NCBI GenBank assembly: GCA_000965745.1
Contig: CP009479.1
Coordinates: forward strand, 1,808,457 to 1,872,456
Direction of reading: 5' to 3'
DNA: 64,000 bases
From: an uncultured archaeon
GTDB lineage: Archaea; Thermoplasmatota; Thermoplasmata; Thermoplasmatales; Thermoplasmataceae
The position numbers were made by a program, and so were the translations under genes. Below, one piece after another: positions 51,078 to 60,187 of the stretch. Under the pieces are notes generated by a model. The model worked only from the letters and a program-made list of their open reading frames with translations. It did no database searches and was not told the DNA's origin. Within the stretch, counting starts at the first letter, position 1, and every line of letters starts with the position of its first letter.

Positions 51078-51980
51078 CTACACAACTTTGCTGATTAATT
51101 TTCCCAGGGCGTCAGATTCAAACACGACTGTATCACCCCTGTTAAGCCAGCCATACTTCTCAGGGCCTAGTTCGAGGATACACCCGGTACCGACAGTCCC
51201 TGACATGATTACGTCACCAGGGAACAGGGTGACTTCATTCGATGCCCTCTCTATCATGTCTCCAAACCCCCAGTACATTGTCTTGAGATTGGCATCACTG
51301 TACTTCCTGCCGTTAACGTATCCCTGGATACTTATGTCAAATCTCCCACTTTTCTCTTCAAGGTCCCACAGTTCCCTTCCTGCGAGAATATGGGGGCCAA
51401 AGCTCGTCCCGAAATCTTTGCTCTTGGCCGGGCCAAGGTTGAGTTTCATCTCCTTCTTCTGCTCGTCACGGGCACTCCAGTCATTCATCAGGAATGCCCC
51501 GGCTATATGATCTGCTGCCCCGGTAGCTGAAATGTCCCTTCCCTCCTTTCCTATAACTACAGCGGCCTCGAGCTCAAAATCAAGCTGTCCGGTGTATCGC
51601 GGGTATCTCACATCCTCGCCTGACGGATACAGAGAGGAGGTTCCAGAGTAATAAAAAACGGGAATTTCGTACCATTCGGGAACCATTTCCAGTCCCCTGC
51701 TATTTCTGCCAGCCTTTACATGCTCTTCAAAGGCGTAGAAATCCCTGATCTGGTTTACCTTAGGAACCGGAATGTCATGCTGCCAGGGTTCCGGTACAAC
51801 ACCCCTTCCGCCTTTTGCGGCTTCAACAAGGTCGTTTTCATGGTGGAGGATTATGTCGTAGAACTGGTCTGATATTGCCTTCTCGTCAATCCCCATTATG
51901 GTGGAAATTGAGTGTGCGCTGCCTCCTTCGAAGATTACGGAAAGTGTCTGCCCATCTTTTCTTATTCTGCCGACCTTCAA
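51078..51980 (-). CDS. Fumarylacetoacetate hydrolase family protein of the homogentisate operon
   Basis: The 300-residue protein carries FAH landmarks: RDFYAFEEHVK with the catalytic-type histidine, DFELEAAVVIGKEGRDI (ExE metal ligands), NDWSARDEQ and GTVGTGC in place of GTPAG. It should cleave fumarylacetoacetate or maleylacetoacetate to acetoacetate plus fumarate or maleate. It begins immediately after the stop of the HPD gene with no gap, so the pair is coupled. It is more similar to two-domain bacterial FAH-like enzymes than to the 420-residue eukaryotic FAH. Confidence 0.9.
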   Translation of the reverse strand: MKVGRIRKDGQTLSVIFEGGSAHSISTIMGIDEKAISDQFYDIILHHENDLVEAAKGGRGVVPEPWQHDIPVPKVNQIRDFYAFEEHVKAGRNSRGLEMVPEWYEIPVFYYSGTSSLYPSGEDVRYPRYTGQLDFELEAAVVIGKEGRDISATGAADHIAGAFLMNDWSARDEQKKEMKLNLGPAKSKDFGTSFGPHILAGRELWDLEEKSGRFDISIQGYVNGRKYSDANLKTMYWGFGDMIERASNEVTLFPGDVIMSGTVGTGCILELGPEKYGWLNRGDTVVFESDALGKLISKVV

Positions 51981-53069
51981 TCAGAGATTACCCCTTCTTG
52001 CCTGCTCCACTTCAATAGACTCGAACAGTGCCTTGAAGTTTCCCTTGCCGAAGGACCTTGCCCCCTTTCTCTGTATTATCTCATAGAAGAAAGTTGGCCT
52101 GTCCCCGGTTGGCTTGGTGAATATCTGAAGCAGATAACCGGATTCATCCCTGTCCACAAGTATCTTCAGGTCCCTGAGCTTCTCCACATTTTCATCTATT
52201 TCCCCGACACGCTGGTTCAGGGTATCATAATATATGTCCGGGGTGTCCAGAAACTCTATGCCGCGTTTCTTCAGGTCGGACACAGTTTTGACAATATCGT
52301 CGGTTTCAAGGGCTATGTGCTGAACGCCCGGGGAGTTGTAGTAATCAAGGTACTCCTGTATCTGTGATTTCTTCATCCCGAGTGCAGGCTCGTTAATCGG
52401 GAACACTATCTTCCTGTCATTGTAATGGACAACCTTGGACCTGAGGGCCGAATATTTCGTTGAGATATCCTTATCGTCAAAGCTCATTAGCTGGTCGAAT
52501 CCCAGGCCTTTGACATAGTAGTCAACCCATTTGTCCATAAGACTGTCCTCGACGTTTCCCACCGCGTGATCGACTTTTTTCAGGCCTATCGGGTCAAGCG
52601 TCCTGTCATACACCTCTTCAAATCCAGGCGGTATGCTGCCTTCATATTCTGAAAAGTCAGTAATGGTATGGACTGTCTCGCCAAATGTTGGGAGGACTGC
52701 CTTCCTTATCCTGCCATTCTCCGTCTTCTGTTCCCTGACCTTACCCGGCTTTACGAGGCCTCTTCCTTCAACATACTTTACTGTGTAGTCTATATTCGGC
52801 ACAGCAAGTTCAACATCCTTGACCCCATCTCCGTGCACCCTCATATGATCGGCGATTGGCGACGAGGGATTGAGAAAAGAAGTGAAAATCATCCTGATTG
52901 AACTCTGTTCCATCAAATATGAAACTCGATCCCTGACACCGGTTTCAGGCCCTGAATATGCCCTGAACCTGAATCCCATGCCGTGTTCATGCATGAAGGC
53001 CCATTGCCTTGCCGATCCAACATAGAACTCGATGGTGTTAACAGAATCAAAGGCATTTTCATCTGTCAT
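51981..53069 (-). CDS. hppD: 4-Hydroxyphenylpyruvate dioxygenase
   Basis: The 362-residue non-haem iron enzyme turns 4-hydroxyphenylpyruvate into homogentisate. The iron ligands are visible: His in KVDHAVGNV, His in PGVQHIALETDD and Glu in TFFYEIIQRKG, and the C-terminal lid GKGNFKALFESIEVEQARRG is that of true HPD and not of hydroxymandelate synthase in general form. The N-terminal vicinal-oxygen-chelate domain begins IEFYVGSARQWA. It is the first gene of the four-gene operon and has its own TATA box. A tyrosine aminotransferase is not in the window. Confidence 0.94.
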   Translation of the reverse strand: MTDENAFDSVNTIEFYVGSARQWAFMHEHGMGFRFRAYSGPETGVRDRVSYLMEQSSIRMIFTSFLNPSSPIADHMRVHGDGVKDVELAVPNIDYTVKYVEGRGLVKPGKVREQKTENGRIRKAVLPTFGETVHTITDFSEYEGSIPPGFEEVYDRTLDPIGLKKVDHAVGNVEDSLMDKWVDYYVKGLGFDQLMSFDDKDISTKYSALRSKVVHYNDRKIVFPINEPALGMKKSQIQEYLDYYNSPGVQHIALETDDIVKTVSDLKKRGIEFLDTPDIYYDTLNQRVGEIDENVEKLRDLKILVDRDESGYLLQIFTKPTGDRPTFFYEIIQRKGARSFGKGNFKALFESIEVEQARRGNL

Positions 53070-53090
53070 ATATCAGTATAAGAGTCCTTG

Positions 53091-53098
53091 GATATAAC
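53091..53098 (-). promoter_or_regulatory. TATA box of the homogentisate operon
   Basis: The minus strand reads GTTATATC centred about 25 bp before the ATG at 53069, giving a leaderless transcript for HPD and the three genes behind it. The divergent gap 53070-53308 has no gene. Confidence 0.6.
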
Positions 53099-53308
53099 TA
53101 TTTTCTCTCTGAGGCCGTAAAATAGCGTGTTACAAGATAACAAGTGGCTATTCGATTCAACAACAGTTCCAAGGGACAAGAAACAGAAAATTGTCGTTGA
53201 TGTGGGTTCCAGAGGTGCATTCCGGTCAATGTTGTGTCTGCACTACTAGAAACAGATATCTATTTTCAACGAATATCCCCCATGATATTATTGTCTGGCG
53301 AAATTTAC

Positions 53309-53950
53309 ATGATGGTGCTTTCCTACAGGTTCACCGATGATTTCTGGGTGCAGGATTCCTACAGGCAGAACAACATACTGAAAGCTGTTAACAGAATTGT
53401 AAATGATGAGAGCAATGAGCTCATACACCTAAAAACGTACAAGGGAATAAGGTATGACAGCGACGTTATATTCTGGATGTCTTCCTACAAACCGGAGGCG
53501 CTGACTGAGGTCAGGTTCAAGATAAACAGGTACTTCGGCGGATATGCTGGCACGAACTACGGGATGATATCCCTTTACGAGCATTCGCCCTACCTGAAAA
53601 AAGATGGAGAGCTGTCGGATACCTTGACACAGGAGCCGCTGAAATACTTTGTTGCATACCCTATGAGCAAACTTTCCGAATGGTACCTGATGGATTATGA
53701 GGAGAGGAAGAAGATACTCGCCGAGCATATAGGAATGGCGTCCAGCAGTCCTGAAAGCAAGGGAATCAGGTCATACACCACTTATTCGCACGGGCTTGAT
53801 GACCAGGAATTTGTCGTACTGTACGAAGTTGAGTCGCTCAGTGACTGGTCCCACGTTACTGCCAAGTTAAGAGAGGCCAGGGCAAGAAAGTGGATCATAA
53901 AGGAAACGCCCATAATCACTGGCGTTCTTGCGGATCTGGACAATTTCTGA
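53309..53950 (+). CDS. Chlorite dismutase/HemQ family haem protein
   Basis: The 213-residue protein belongs to the Cld family, whose members include chlorite dismutase and coproheme decarboxylase (HemQ). It has the C-terminal signature YPMSKLSEWYLMDYEER, LAEHIGMAS with the probable proximal haem histidine (near 140), YSHGLDDQEFVVLYE and ARKWIIKETPIITG. The length fits the long, pentameric clade. A HemQ-like haem-synthesis role is most common in archaea and Gram-positives, but the exact activity is not decided by motif. The ATG at 53309 lies about 22 bp after a TATA-like GATATTA (53284-53290). Convergent with tricorn. Confidence 0.85.
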   Translation: MMVLSYRFTDDFWVQDSYRQNNILKAVNRIVNDESNELIHLKTYKGIRYDSDVIFWMSSYKPEALTEVRFKINRYFGGYAGTNYGMISLYEHSPYLKKDGELSDTLTQEPLKYFVAYPMSKLSEWYLMDYEERKKILAEHIGMASSSPESKGIRSYTTYSHGLDDQEFVVLYEVESLSDWSHVTAKLREARARKWIIKETPIITGVLADLDNF

Positions 53951-53958
53951 TTCCGGAT

Positions 53959-56900
53959 TCACAATAGCCTTCTATCATCAAGGATCTTGCCGTTCCGGTT
54001 TATTCTCTCAATTGCCTCGCTTATTGCCCTGTCCAGTTGGGGGTCCGACCCTTCTGCAAAGTTTTCGGGTGGATATTCCACCTCAATTGTCGGATCGGTA
54101 CCATAGTTTTCAACATTCCATCCGACATCCTTGAACCAGAATGCGTATTGGGGCTGGGTGATTATGGTTCCGTCGACGAGATTGTGTCTTGGGTCAATAC
54201 CCACGACACCGCCCCATGTTCGTGTCCCTATCAGCGGGCCGATACCGTACAGCTTGAAGGAATGGCTGAAAATATCGCCGTCCGACCCGGCGAATTCATT
54301 GGTAACGGCAACTATTGGCCCATTCACGGAATATTGGGGGTAGTGCTGAAGCTTTCCCTTCCTTGGTTTGTCGAACCCAATAATCTTGCGGTTCAGCTTT
54401 TCCAGGATAAGTTCTGAAACATGCCCGCCCCCATTGTACCTTACATCCACAATAAGCCCCTCATGGCTGGATTCCTCGGGGAGAAGCCTGTGGAATTCGT
54501 TGAAGCCGTTCGGCCCCATGTCGGGAATATGGAGGTATCCTACCTTTCCGCCACTCTTTTCATGGACATACTTTCTGTTACTTTCAACCCATGATCTGTA
54601 TAAGAGCATCTTATCCTGCACGAGAGTCCTGACAAAAGTCGTGAATTTCCTTGTTCCCGTGTTTATACCGAGGATTGCATCCTCCCCCGCGTGATTGACA
54701 AGAGCCGCGTGGGGCGTGTATGTTTCGGTAAGCTTCTTGCCATTGATAGTTTCAATGACGTACCCTTCCCTGATCTCTTCATGAGCCATCAGAAGTGGCG
54801 ATTTCTCATTCTCGTTTGACGGGTTTCCAAGGTAAATATGCCTGATCGCATACCCATCTACTGTGTATTCCAGGTCGGCGCCAAGTTTTCCGACTGAAAA
54901 CGCACCCTCCTGGGAAATTTCCGGGTTAATCTCGTATGCGTGGGATGTGCCGAGTTCCCCCTGCAGTTCCCTTATGACGTCGGAGAGCTCGTACCTGGAT
55001 CCGATCCTGTCCAGAAGGGGTTCGTATTTCCTGTATTCGTCCAGCCAGGAGTCACATACCTTTTCACTGTTCCAGTAATTTTCCCTCATGAGCCTCCATG
55101 CCTCCCTGAACATCTGTTTCCATTCCTCGGCAGGCTCTATCCTGCATTTTATCCTCCCCGTATCTATATAGCCTGAGGACCTTGAGGGGGATTCCTCGCC
55201 GGACATTTTCTCCTCAGTCTTATCTGGCTTGATCACCCTGAACAGTGAAGCTGCTTCAACCATGATGCTTTTCAAGTCCCCGCTCAACACTGCAGATGAG
55301 ACGCCGGATATGACCGTGATAGTGTTTCCGTCCTCAAGACTGTAGGCTATAAGTTCGCCGTTCGGCCGGCCAGGCTTGCCAAACAATGACGTGCCCATTG
55401 ATCCTTCTACGGGGAATTTCAAAAACATGACACGGTCTTCAGTGGCGAGAAGTTGTGAGTAATTGGAGCTGCCAACGGGAAAGGGCTCTGACCTGTACTC
55501 AATCCCTTCAAGTTCCACAGAAGCGTCAACCTCCTCTTCTTTATCCTCTTTCCTGAACGTATCAGGAACCACCCGGAAGGGTGAGCTGACATCTTTTCTG
55601 AGTGCAGCAGCATAAGGCTTAGATGCGGTCGGGTACCCGAGATCGAATACTACTTTGTCGTATACGGGGTCAAGTGTTCTTCTTGAAAGGTAGTATAGAT
55701 AGCGGTTCTTTGGGTCAAAATACGGGGAATAGTCCACAGATCCGGTGGTTGTGACCTGGCACTTCTCCCCTTTCTCAATGTCGGCGATCATAATGACGCT
55801 GCCCTCACCTTCTGTGGGGCTTGTGTAAGACAGGAATTTGCCGTTGAAGTTCCATACTGGATCTCCAATGATTCCATTTTTATTCTCATCCAGAAGGCGC
55901 ACCTCCCCAGACGGCACTCCAGCCAGAAACAACTGGAACCTGTTGTTCGATATTGCCAGATTTTCGCCGTCTGGCGATGGGGCCAGGTATTCGATTGTAC
56001 CGAAATCGCCCTCCAGATATTTCAGTGAAAAATCACGCACATCGAAAATGAATATCCTTTCTTCAGGTCCGTCGTCGATGACTCCGGCAACCTTCCGCCG
56101 GATGTTTCCAAGAAAACAGGCCAGCCTGATCCTCCCGGGAACGTAGTTTGATACTTCGACCACCGGGCCTTCCCAGTTTCCCATCGCGAAAAGGTGTCCG
56201 CGCACCACATAAAGGGATGCCTCACCATTGTGGTTGAGATCGTATTCGGTCATAAATTTCTCATTTTCAACGAACCTTGGCAACTTCTTTCTTCCCGTTT
56301 GTCGCGTGTCTATTTCTACTTTTGAAGCTTTTCCGTTTTCCGGTGAGAACTCGTAGATGTCGCCACCGTTCTGAAATACGATTTTAGACCCGTCCCCTTT
56401 GGCATTTCTCACATAATACCTGTCGAAATCGGTGTGTTTCCTCAGTCCCCTGCCATCAAGATCAACGGAGTAGAGATTGCCATGCCCCTCGTGGTCAGAT
56501 ATGAAGTACAATCTGTCCTTCAGGAGGACGGGAGAATTTATGTTTGAGTCCATTTCCAGGAATTTGCTGAATTTTTTTCCGCCGTCAGACGAGATCCATA
56601 TCTTTCCTCTTAAGCCACCTTTGTATCTTTTCCAGAATGTCAGATCATTGGTGTTTCTCCCCAGGAATATTGTCTGCCCCCGGTAGATTATTGACGTCGC
56701 GGGACCGTAGCCGACTGGAACGGGGTACCCTCCCATCAGGTCAAGAGTAAACAGTTCGTTTACCCTGCTGAATGGGTTCTTCATGTCCGATGAAACCACG
56801 AGTTTACCATCGGGAGTCCACCCGGCAATATCAGTTCCTGGTGAGCCCATGTGTGTGAGCTGCCTGATCTCTCCTCCCTCTGTTGGTATGGCAAATATTT

Positions 56901-57105
56901 CTGAGACGGTGGAATTTTCTCCCCTTTTCAATACAAATGCTATGTTTTTGCCGTCCGGGGAGAAAGAAGGGCTAGCTATTACACCTGAATTTGAAACAAT
57001 TCTTGCAATACTTGCCTTCTTAGTGTCATGCAGCCAGAGGTCGTCCTCTGATGTGAAAACTATGTTGTTTCCTGAAACAGCCGGGTATGAATAATAAGAG
57101 GCCAT
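53959..57105 (-). CDS. tri: Tricorn protease
   Basis: This giant cytosolic serine protease trims peptides released by the proteasome to di- to tetrapeptides, which factors F1-F3 finish. The 1048-residue chain has the family order: six- and seven-bladed propellers (about 1-660, with SFSPDGKNIAF and APSPDGENLAI blades), then the C1 domain, a PDZ domain (EGYVIETINGKKL, near 765) and C2. The catalytic set is visible: Ser-His in GTSHAYE (near 720), the nucleophile in NEFAGSDGD (near 940) and the glutamate in VENYG (near 1000), matching Ser745-His746, Ser965 and Glu1023 of Thermoplasma. No interacting-factor gene is adjacent. Confidence 0.95.
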   Translation of the reverse strand: MASYYSYPAVSGNNIVFTSEDDLWLHDTKKASIARIVSNSGVIASPSFSPDGKNIAFVLKRGENSTVSEIFAIPTEGGEIRQLTHMGSPGTDIAGWTPDGKLVVSSDMKNPFSRVNELFTLDLMGGYPVPVGYGPATSIIYRGQTIFLGRNTNDLTFWKRYKGGLRGKIWISSDGGKKFSKFLEMDSNINSPVLLKDRLYFISDHEGHGNLYSVDLDGRGLRKHTDFDRYYVRNAKGDGSKIVFQNGGDIYEFSPENGKASKVEIDTRQTGRKKLPRFVENEKFMTEYDLNHNGEASLYVVRGHLFAMGNWEGPVVEVSNYVPGRIRLACFLGNIRRKVAGVIDDGPEERIFIFDVRDFSLKYLEGDFGTIEYLAPSPDGENLAISNNRFQLFLAGVPSGEVRLLDENKNGIIGDPVWNFNGKFLSYTSPTEGEGSVIMIADIEKGEKCQVTTTGSVDYSPYFDPKNRYLYYLSRRTLDPVYDKVVFDLGYPTASKPYAAALRKDVSSPFRVVPDTFRKEDKEEEVDASVELEGIEYRSEPFPVGSSNYSQLLATEDRVMFLKFPVEGSMGTSLFGKPGRPNGELIAYSLEDGNTITVISGVSSAVLSGDLKSIMVEAASLFRVIKPDKTEEKMSGEESPSRSSGYIDTGRIKCRIEPAEEWKQMFREAWRLMRENYWNSEKVCDSWLDEYRKYEPLLDRIGSRYELSDVIRELQGELGTSHAYEINPEISQEGAFSVGKLGADLEYTVDGYAIRHIYLGNPSNENEKSPLLMAHEEIREGYVIETINGKKLTETYTPHAALVNHAGEDAILGINTGTRKFTTFVRTLVQDKMLLYRSWVESNRKYVHEKSGGKVGYLHIPDMGPNGFNEFHRLLPEESSHEGLIVDVRYNGGGHVSELILEKLNRKIIGFDKPRKGKLQHYPQYSVNGPIVAVTNEFAGSDGDIFSHSFKLYGIGPLIGTRTWGGVVGIDPRHNLVDGTIITQPQYAFWFKDVGWNVENYGTDPTIEVEYPPENFAEGSDPQLDRAISEAIERINRNGKILDDRRLL

Positions 57106-57156
57106 GCGGAGTGATAAAGACCTGATTCAATATGTCTTCGCATTAAAGCCCGTAAT

Positions 57157-57165
57157 GTTTAAATC
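57157..57165 (+). promoter_or_regulatory. TATA box of thiI
   Basis: GTTTAAATC is centred 25 bp before the GTG at 57186, supporting a leaderless message that begins at a GTG start. Confidence 0.6.
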
Positions 57166-57185
57166 AGGTTTGGAATGAACAGTGC

Positions 57186-58616
57186 GTGTACATAGTCCGC
57201 TATTCTGAGATCGGCCTCAAGGGTACCAAGGCTAGGGAGAGGATGGAGCAGTTGCTCGTAAGGAACATATCCAAGGGCCTCGGTGAACTATCCGTGGAGG
57301 CGACCATCAAACGTGGCTTCGGCAGGATTTATATCACTGGCGAAACGGATTCCGATCGGGCGGCAGACGTACTCTCCCGGACAATGGGGGTCAAGAATTA
57401 CTCCAGGGCGATTCATAGCAGGTTCACCAGGCTGGAAGACATAACGTCCAAGGCCGTGGAGCTATGGGCTGATAAGGTGAATGGGAAAAGCTTTGCCGTG
57501 CGTGCCAGGAGAACAGGCCAGCACGATTTCAGCAGCAGGGACATAATGAGGGCTGTCGGAGATGCGGTCTACCCATATGCTGGCAGGGTAAACCTTGTAA
57601 ATCCTGATGTTGAGATTAATGTTGAGGTCAGGGAAAATTCCGCATATTACTTCGGGGAATATAGCCCCGGACCGGGAGGCCTTCCTCTTGGAAGTGAAGG
57701 GAAGCTGGTCGCGCTTGTTTCGGGTGGAATAGATTCCCCTGTTGCTGCCTGGAGCGTTATGAAGAGGGGCTGCCCGACGGATCTGATATTCTGCTCACTT
57801 GCCCATCCAGTGGACACGAGAGATTTTCTGATAGCTGCAAAGGCGCTCAATGATAACTGGGGCCACGGATATGATCCGAAGATTCACATCATAAACGGTT
57901 CTAAACTTGTCGGTGAACTCACAGACAGGTCAAAATTCAAGCTTGCAAACATAACGTTCAAGAGGATTCTCTATCTTCTGGCCGAGAGAATTGCAAAGAA
58001 ATCAAAGGCGCATGGCATAGTCACAGGCGAGTCGCTGGGCCAGGTTTCCTCGCAGACACCTGAAAGCCTTCATGCGACCAGCCATAATCTGGAAGTACCA
58101 GTGATGAGGCCGATGCTTGGATTTGACAAGGACGACATAGTTGCACTGTCCCGGAAGATTGGCACCTTTCCCGAAAGTTCCAAAGGGGAGTTTTGTTCCC
58201 TGTTTGCTGCACACCCGATAACCAGGCCCACGATTTCAGAATTAGAAGAAGACATGAAGAATTTTGACTTCCTTGAGCACCTGATTGGTAATGATACCGT
58301 CATAAGAGGATCAGAAATTGCAGACTTCCTTTCATCTCTCGGTGAATCCGATGTCGAAGCGTCAGAAGTTCCAATGAATTCTATCGTGGTCGATTTGAGG
58401 TCGAAAGACAAGTATGAACAATGGCATTTTCCAGGTGCGGTGAATATGGATCTCCAGGCTGTCGATCAGCTTTTTTCGTCCCGGGACGGAAATACATACA
58501 TTTTTTATTGCATGAAAGGACTGCAGAGTGCTTACGCCGCAAGCAGGGCAAGGGCGATGGGGACAACTGCGTACTTCATTTCCGAAGACAAACTTCGAAA
58601 GAAAGTGGAAGCTTAA
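57186..58616 (+). CDS. thiI: tRNA 4-thiouridine synthase ThiI with C-terminal rhodanese domain
   Basis: The 476-residue enzyme makes 4-thiouridine in tRNA and can supply sulfur for thiamine. It has an N-terminal ferredoxin-like/THUMP region (about 1-160; VRYSEIGLKGTKARERME), the PP-loop SGGIDSPVAAW (near 179), KGEFCSLFAAHPITRP with the mid-chain cysteine (near 337), and a rhodanese domain (about 385-476) with FYCMKGLQS (Cys near 441). These two cysteines correspond to the redox pair of the E. coli enzyme. Many archaeal ThiI lack the rhodanese domain, so this is the long form. GTG start after a TATA box; divergent from tricorn. Confidence 0.94.
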   Translation: MYIVRYSEIGLKGTKARERMEQLLVRNISKGLGELSVEATIKRGFGRIYITGETDSDRAADVLSRTMGVKNYSRAIHSRFTRLEDITSKAVELWADKVNGKSFAVRARRTGQHDFSSRDIMRAVGDAVYPYAGRVNLVNPDVEINVEVRENSAYYFGEYSPGPGGLPLGSEGKLVALVSGGIDSPVAAWSVMKRGCPTDLIFCSLAHPVDTRDFLIAAKALNDNWGHGYDPKIHIINGSKLVGELTDRSKFKLANITFKRILYLLAERIAKKSKAHGIVTGESLGQVSSQTPESLHATSHNLEVPVMRPMLGFDKDDIVALSRKIGTFPESSKGEFCSLFAAHPITRPTISELEEDMKNFDFLEHLIGNDTVIRGSEIADFLSSLGESDVEASEVPMNSIVVDLRSKDKYEQWHFPGAVNMDLQAVDQLFSSRDGNTYIFYCMKGLQSAYAASRARAMGTTAYFISEDKLRKKVEA

Positions 58617-58656
58617 CCCGGTCCAATATTAAATAACGCCACTGGCATATTGAACC

Positions 58657-59076
58657 ATGGACCATCCTGAATTGCGATCCGGATCATCTCGAAAACAGGC
58701 CGGCCTCGTGGTTCTTTATGATGGATACTGTCCAGTATGCAGAAGGTCTGCCCGCATCATACGTAAAATGGATATCCTTGGCATAATCGAGCTCAGAAAA
58801 TACCAGGACTTTCCGCTGGAAAAACTTCCGGTATCGCTTGAACGTCTTGGAAAGCGCGTCCAGGCCTGTGATCCTGAATTAAGGGTCTGCAACGAGGGCA
58901 TTTTCGCCTTCAGTTCCATCCTGATTCGAATACCTCCATTGTTCATTCCTGCAGTAATCTCTTTCATTCTTGGGAAACTTGGAATAGGCCAGAGATTTTA
59001 TGATTTTATCTCTGATAACAGGTATCATCTCCCGTTTTCCGGAATGTCAAGAATTTTGCTCGGATCTGATGAATGA
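58657..59076 (+). CDS. DCC family (DUF393) thiol-disulfide oxidoreductase-like protein
   Basis: The 139-residue protein begins VVLYDGYCPVCRRSARIIRK, the DxxCxxC motif that names the family (Cys27 and Cys30 approximately). A hydrophobic segment near 90-110 may associate with the membrane. The family is thought to be thioredoxin-fold redox proteins. Three bases separate it from the next membrane-protein gene, so the two are probably cotranslated. It lies 40 bases after thiI on the same strand. Confidence 0.87.
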   Translation: MDHPELRSGSSRKQAGLVVLYDGYCPVCRRSARIIRKMDILGIIELRKYQDFPLEKLPVSLERLGKRVQACDPELRVCNEGIFAFSSILIRIPPLFIPAVISFILGKLGIGQRFYDFISDNRYHLPFSGMSRILLGSDE

Positions 59077-59079
59077 AGC

Positions 59080-59541
59080 ATGAAAATTTCGGGTAAAGTA
59101 ATAATCCCGGATCCAATCTGCATGACGAAAATGGCCAAAGACAGTTTATTCTTGTCCTCATTCATGCTTGCCTCGTCGGCCTTCGTCTCTATCGGGGCAT
59201 TCCTTCTGAGATATTATTCCATGGTTCCGGTAATGCTCACTTACTTGACCGCCGCAGCAGTGCTGTCAGTTCTCATTACTTCGTTCTTCGTCCACAGGGG
59301 TAGCAGACTTGCAATGAACATTGGTGTGATATTGTCGGCCCTGGCAATATTGTCTTCACTGTCCTCCATAAGCCATCTTGAAGCAATGACCCGGATTTTT
59401 CGTGGAGGCCTGATAACAGTTCTTGACCTTCTCGAAATACTCGGCTTCTATGCGTTCCCTCTCCTGTACATTTTTTACTGGGCTGTGGCTGCAAGAAAGA
59501 GGGGGCCGAAATCAACCGGGCTGAAAGAAAGCCGCGACTAG
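59080..59541 (+). CDS. Four-helix membrane protein next to the DCC protein
   Basis: The 153-residue product has four hydrophobic helices (about 25-45, 50-70, 78-98 and 115-138) and a basic tail (RKRGPKSTGLKESRD). I do not recognise it. Three bases separate it from the DCC-family gene, so it may be a membrane partner for that redox protein; DCC proteins are commonly next to or fused with membrane proteins. Its 3' end overlaps the SLOG gene by four bases on the other strand. Confidence 0.72.
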   Translation: MKISGKVIIPDPICMTKMAKDSLFLSSFMLASSAFVSIGAFLLRYYSMVPVMLTYLTAAAVLSVLITSFFVHRGSRLAMNIGVILSALAILSSLSSISHLEAMTRIFRGGLITVLDLLEILGFYAFPLLYIFYWAVAARKRGPKSTGLKESRD

Positions 59542-60056
59542 GCAAACTCGTTCCAGTATGATTTCCTTGACCTTTCAAGAGAACGCTGAATTTCTGCCTC
59601 CTTTATGGCAATTTCAACAGCTTCTTCCGGATCAGATATCTTGATAAATTTCCCGTCGCCGGGCTTGAGGTTGTTAATCGCCATGTCACCGAGGGAGATA
59701 ACTGATTTCCCTTCTGTGATTGCAAATGACGCCTCGGAAAGGGTTCCTGAAGACCCCTGCAGCGCTATTACGGAGTCAGCAGCACGAATTATCAGGAAAT
59801 TTCTGGCATATCCGATTCCAGTTGGAAGGCTAACCGAAAGGTACTTGTTGCCGTTCTCAGGGTTTGTTCCAGGGATGATGCCTACTATCAGCCCCTCGTT
59901 TTCGTATGCTCCACGGGAGACGCATTCCATTACGCCCTCGCCCCCTCCATTAATTAATGCAACTCCTTTCTGGGCCAGAAGCTTTCCTATGGTGTATGCG
60001 CCTGCGCATGCCTCTCCGTGTTCAGTGCTACCCCCAATTACAGCGATGTTATACAT
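59538..60056 (-). CDS. SLOG-family nucleotide-binding protein (TIGR00725/LOG-like)
   Basis: The 172-residue Rossmann-like protein starts with NIAVIGGSTEHGE and has LINGGGEGVMECVSRGA and ALQGSSGTLSEASFA, the GGGxGxM and PGGxGTxxE-type motifs of the SLOG superfamily that includes lysine-decarboxylase-like LOG proteins and DprA. The GSSGTLSE version replaces PGGxGT, as in the TIGR00725 subgroup. It probably binds or cleaves a nucleotide; the substrate is unknown. Cytosolic; convergent with the membrane protein at 59080. Confidence 0.87.
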   Translation of the reverse strand: MYNIAVIGGSTEHGEACAGAYTIGKLLAQKGVALINGGGEGVMECVSRGAYENEGLIVGIIPGTNPENGNKYLSVSLPTGIGYARNFLIIRAADSVIALQGSSGTLSEASFAITEGKSVISLGDMAINNLKPGDGKFIKISDPEEAVEIAIKEAEIQRSLERSRKSYWNEFA

Positions 60057-60187
60057 TTATCACACCTTCAGGTCAACCCTGGAGCTAACCGGACAGTTTA
60101 GAATATCGTATTGTGTCAAGATTGAAAATTTTGTGCCTGCCTGAAAATTTATGAAAGTGTTAAATGACAATTAGTATCTAGGTGAGG

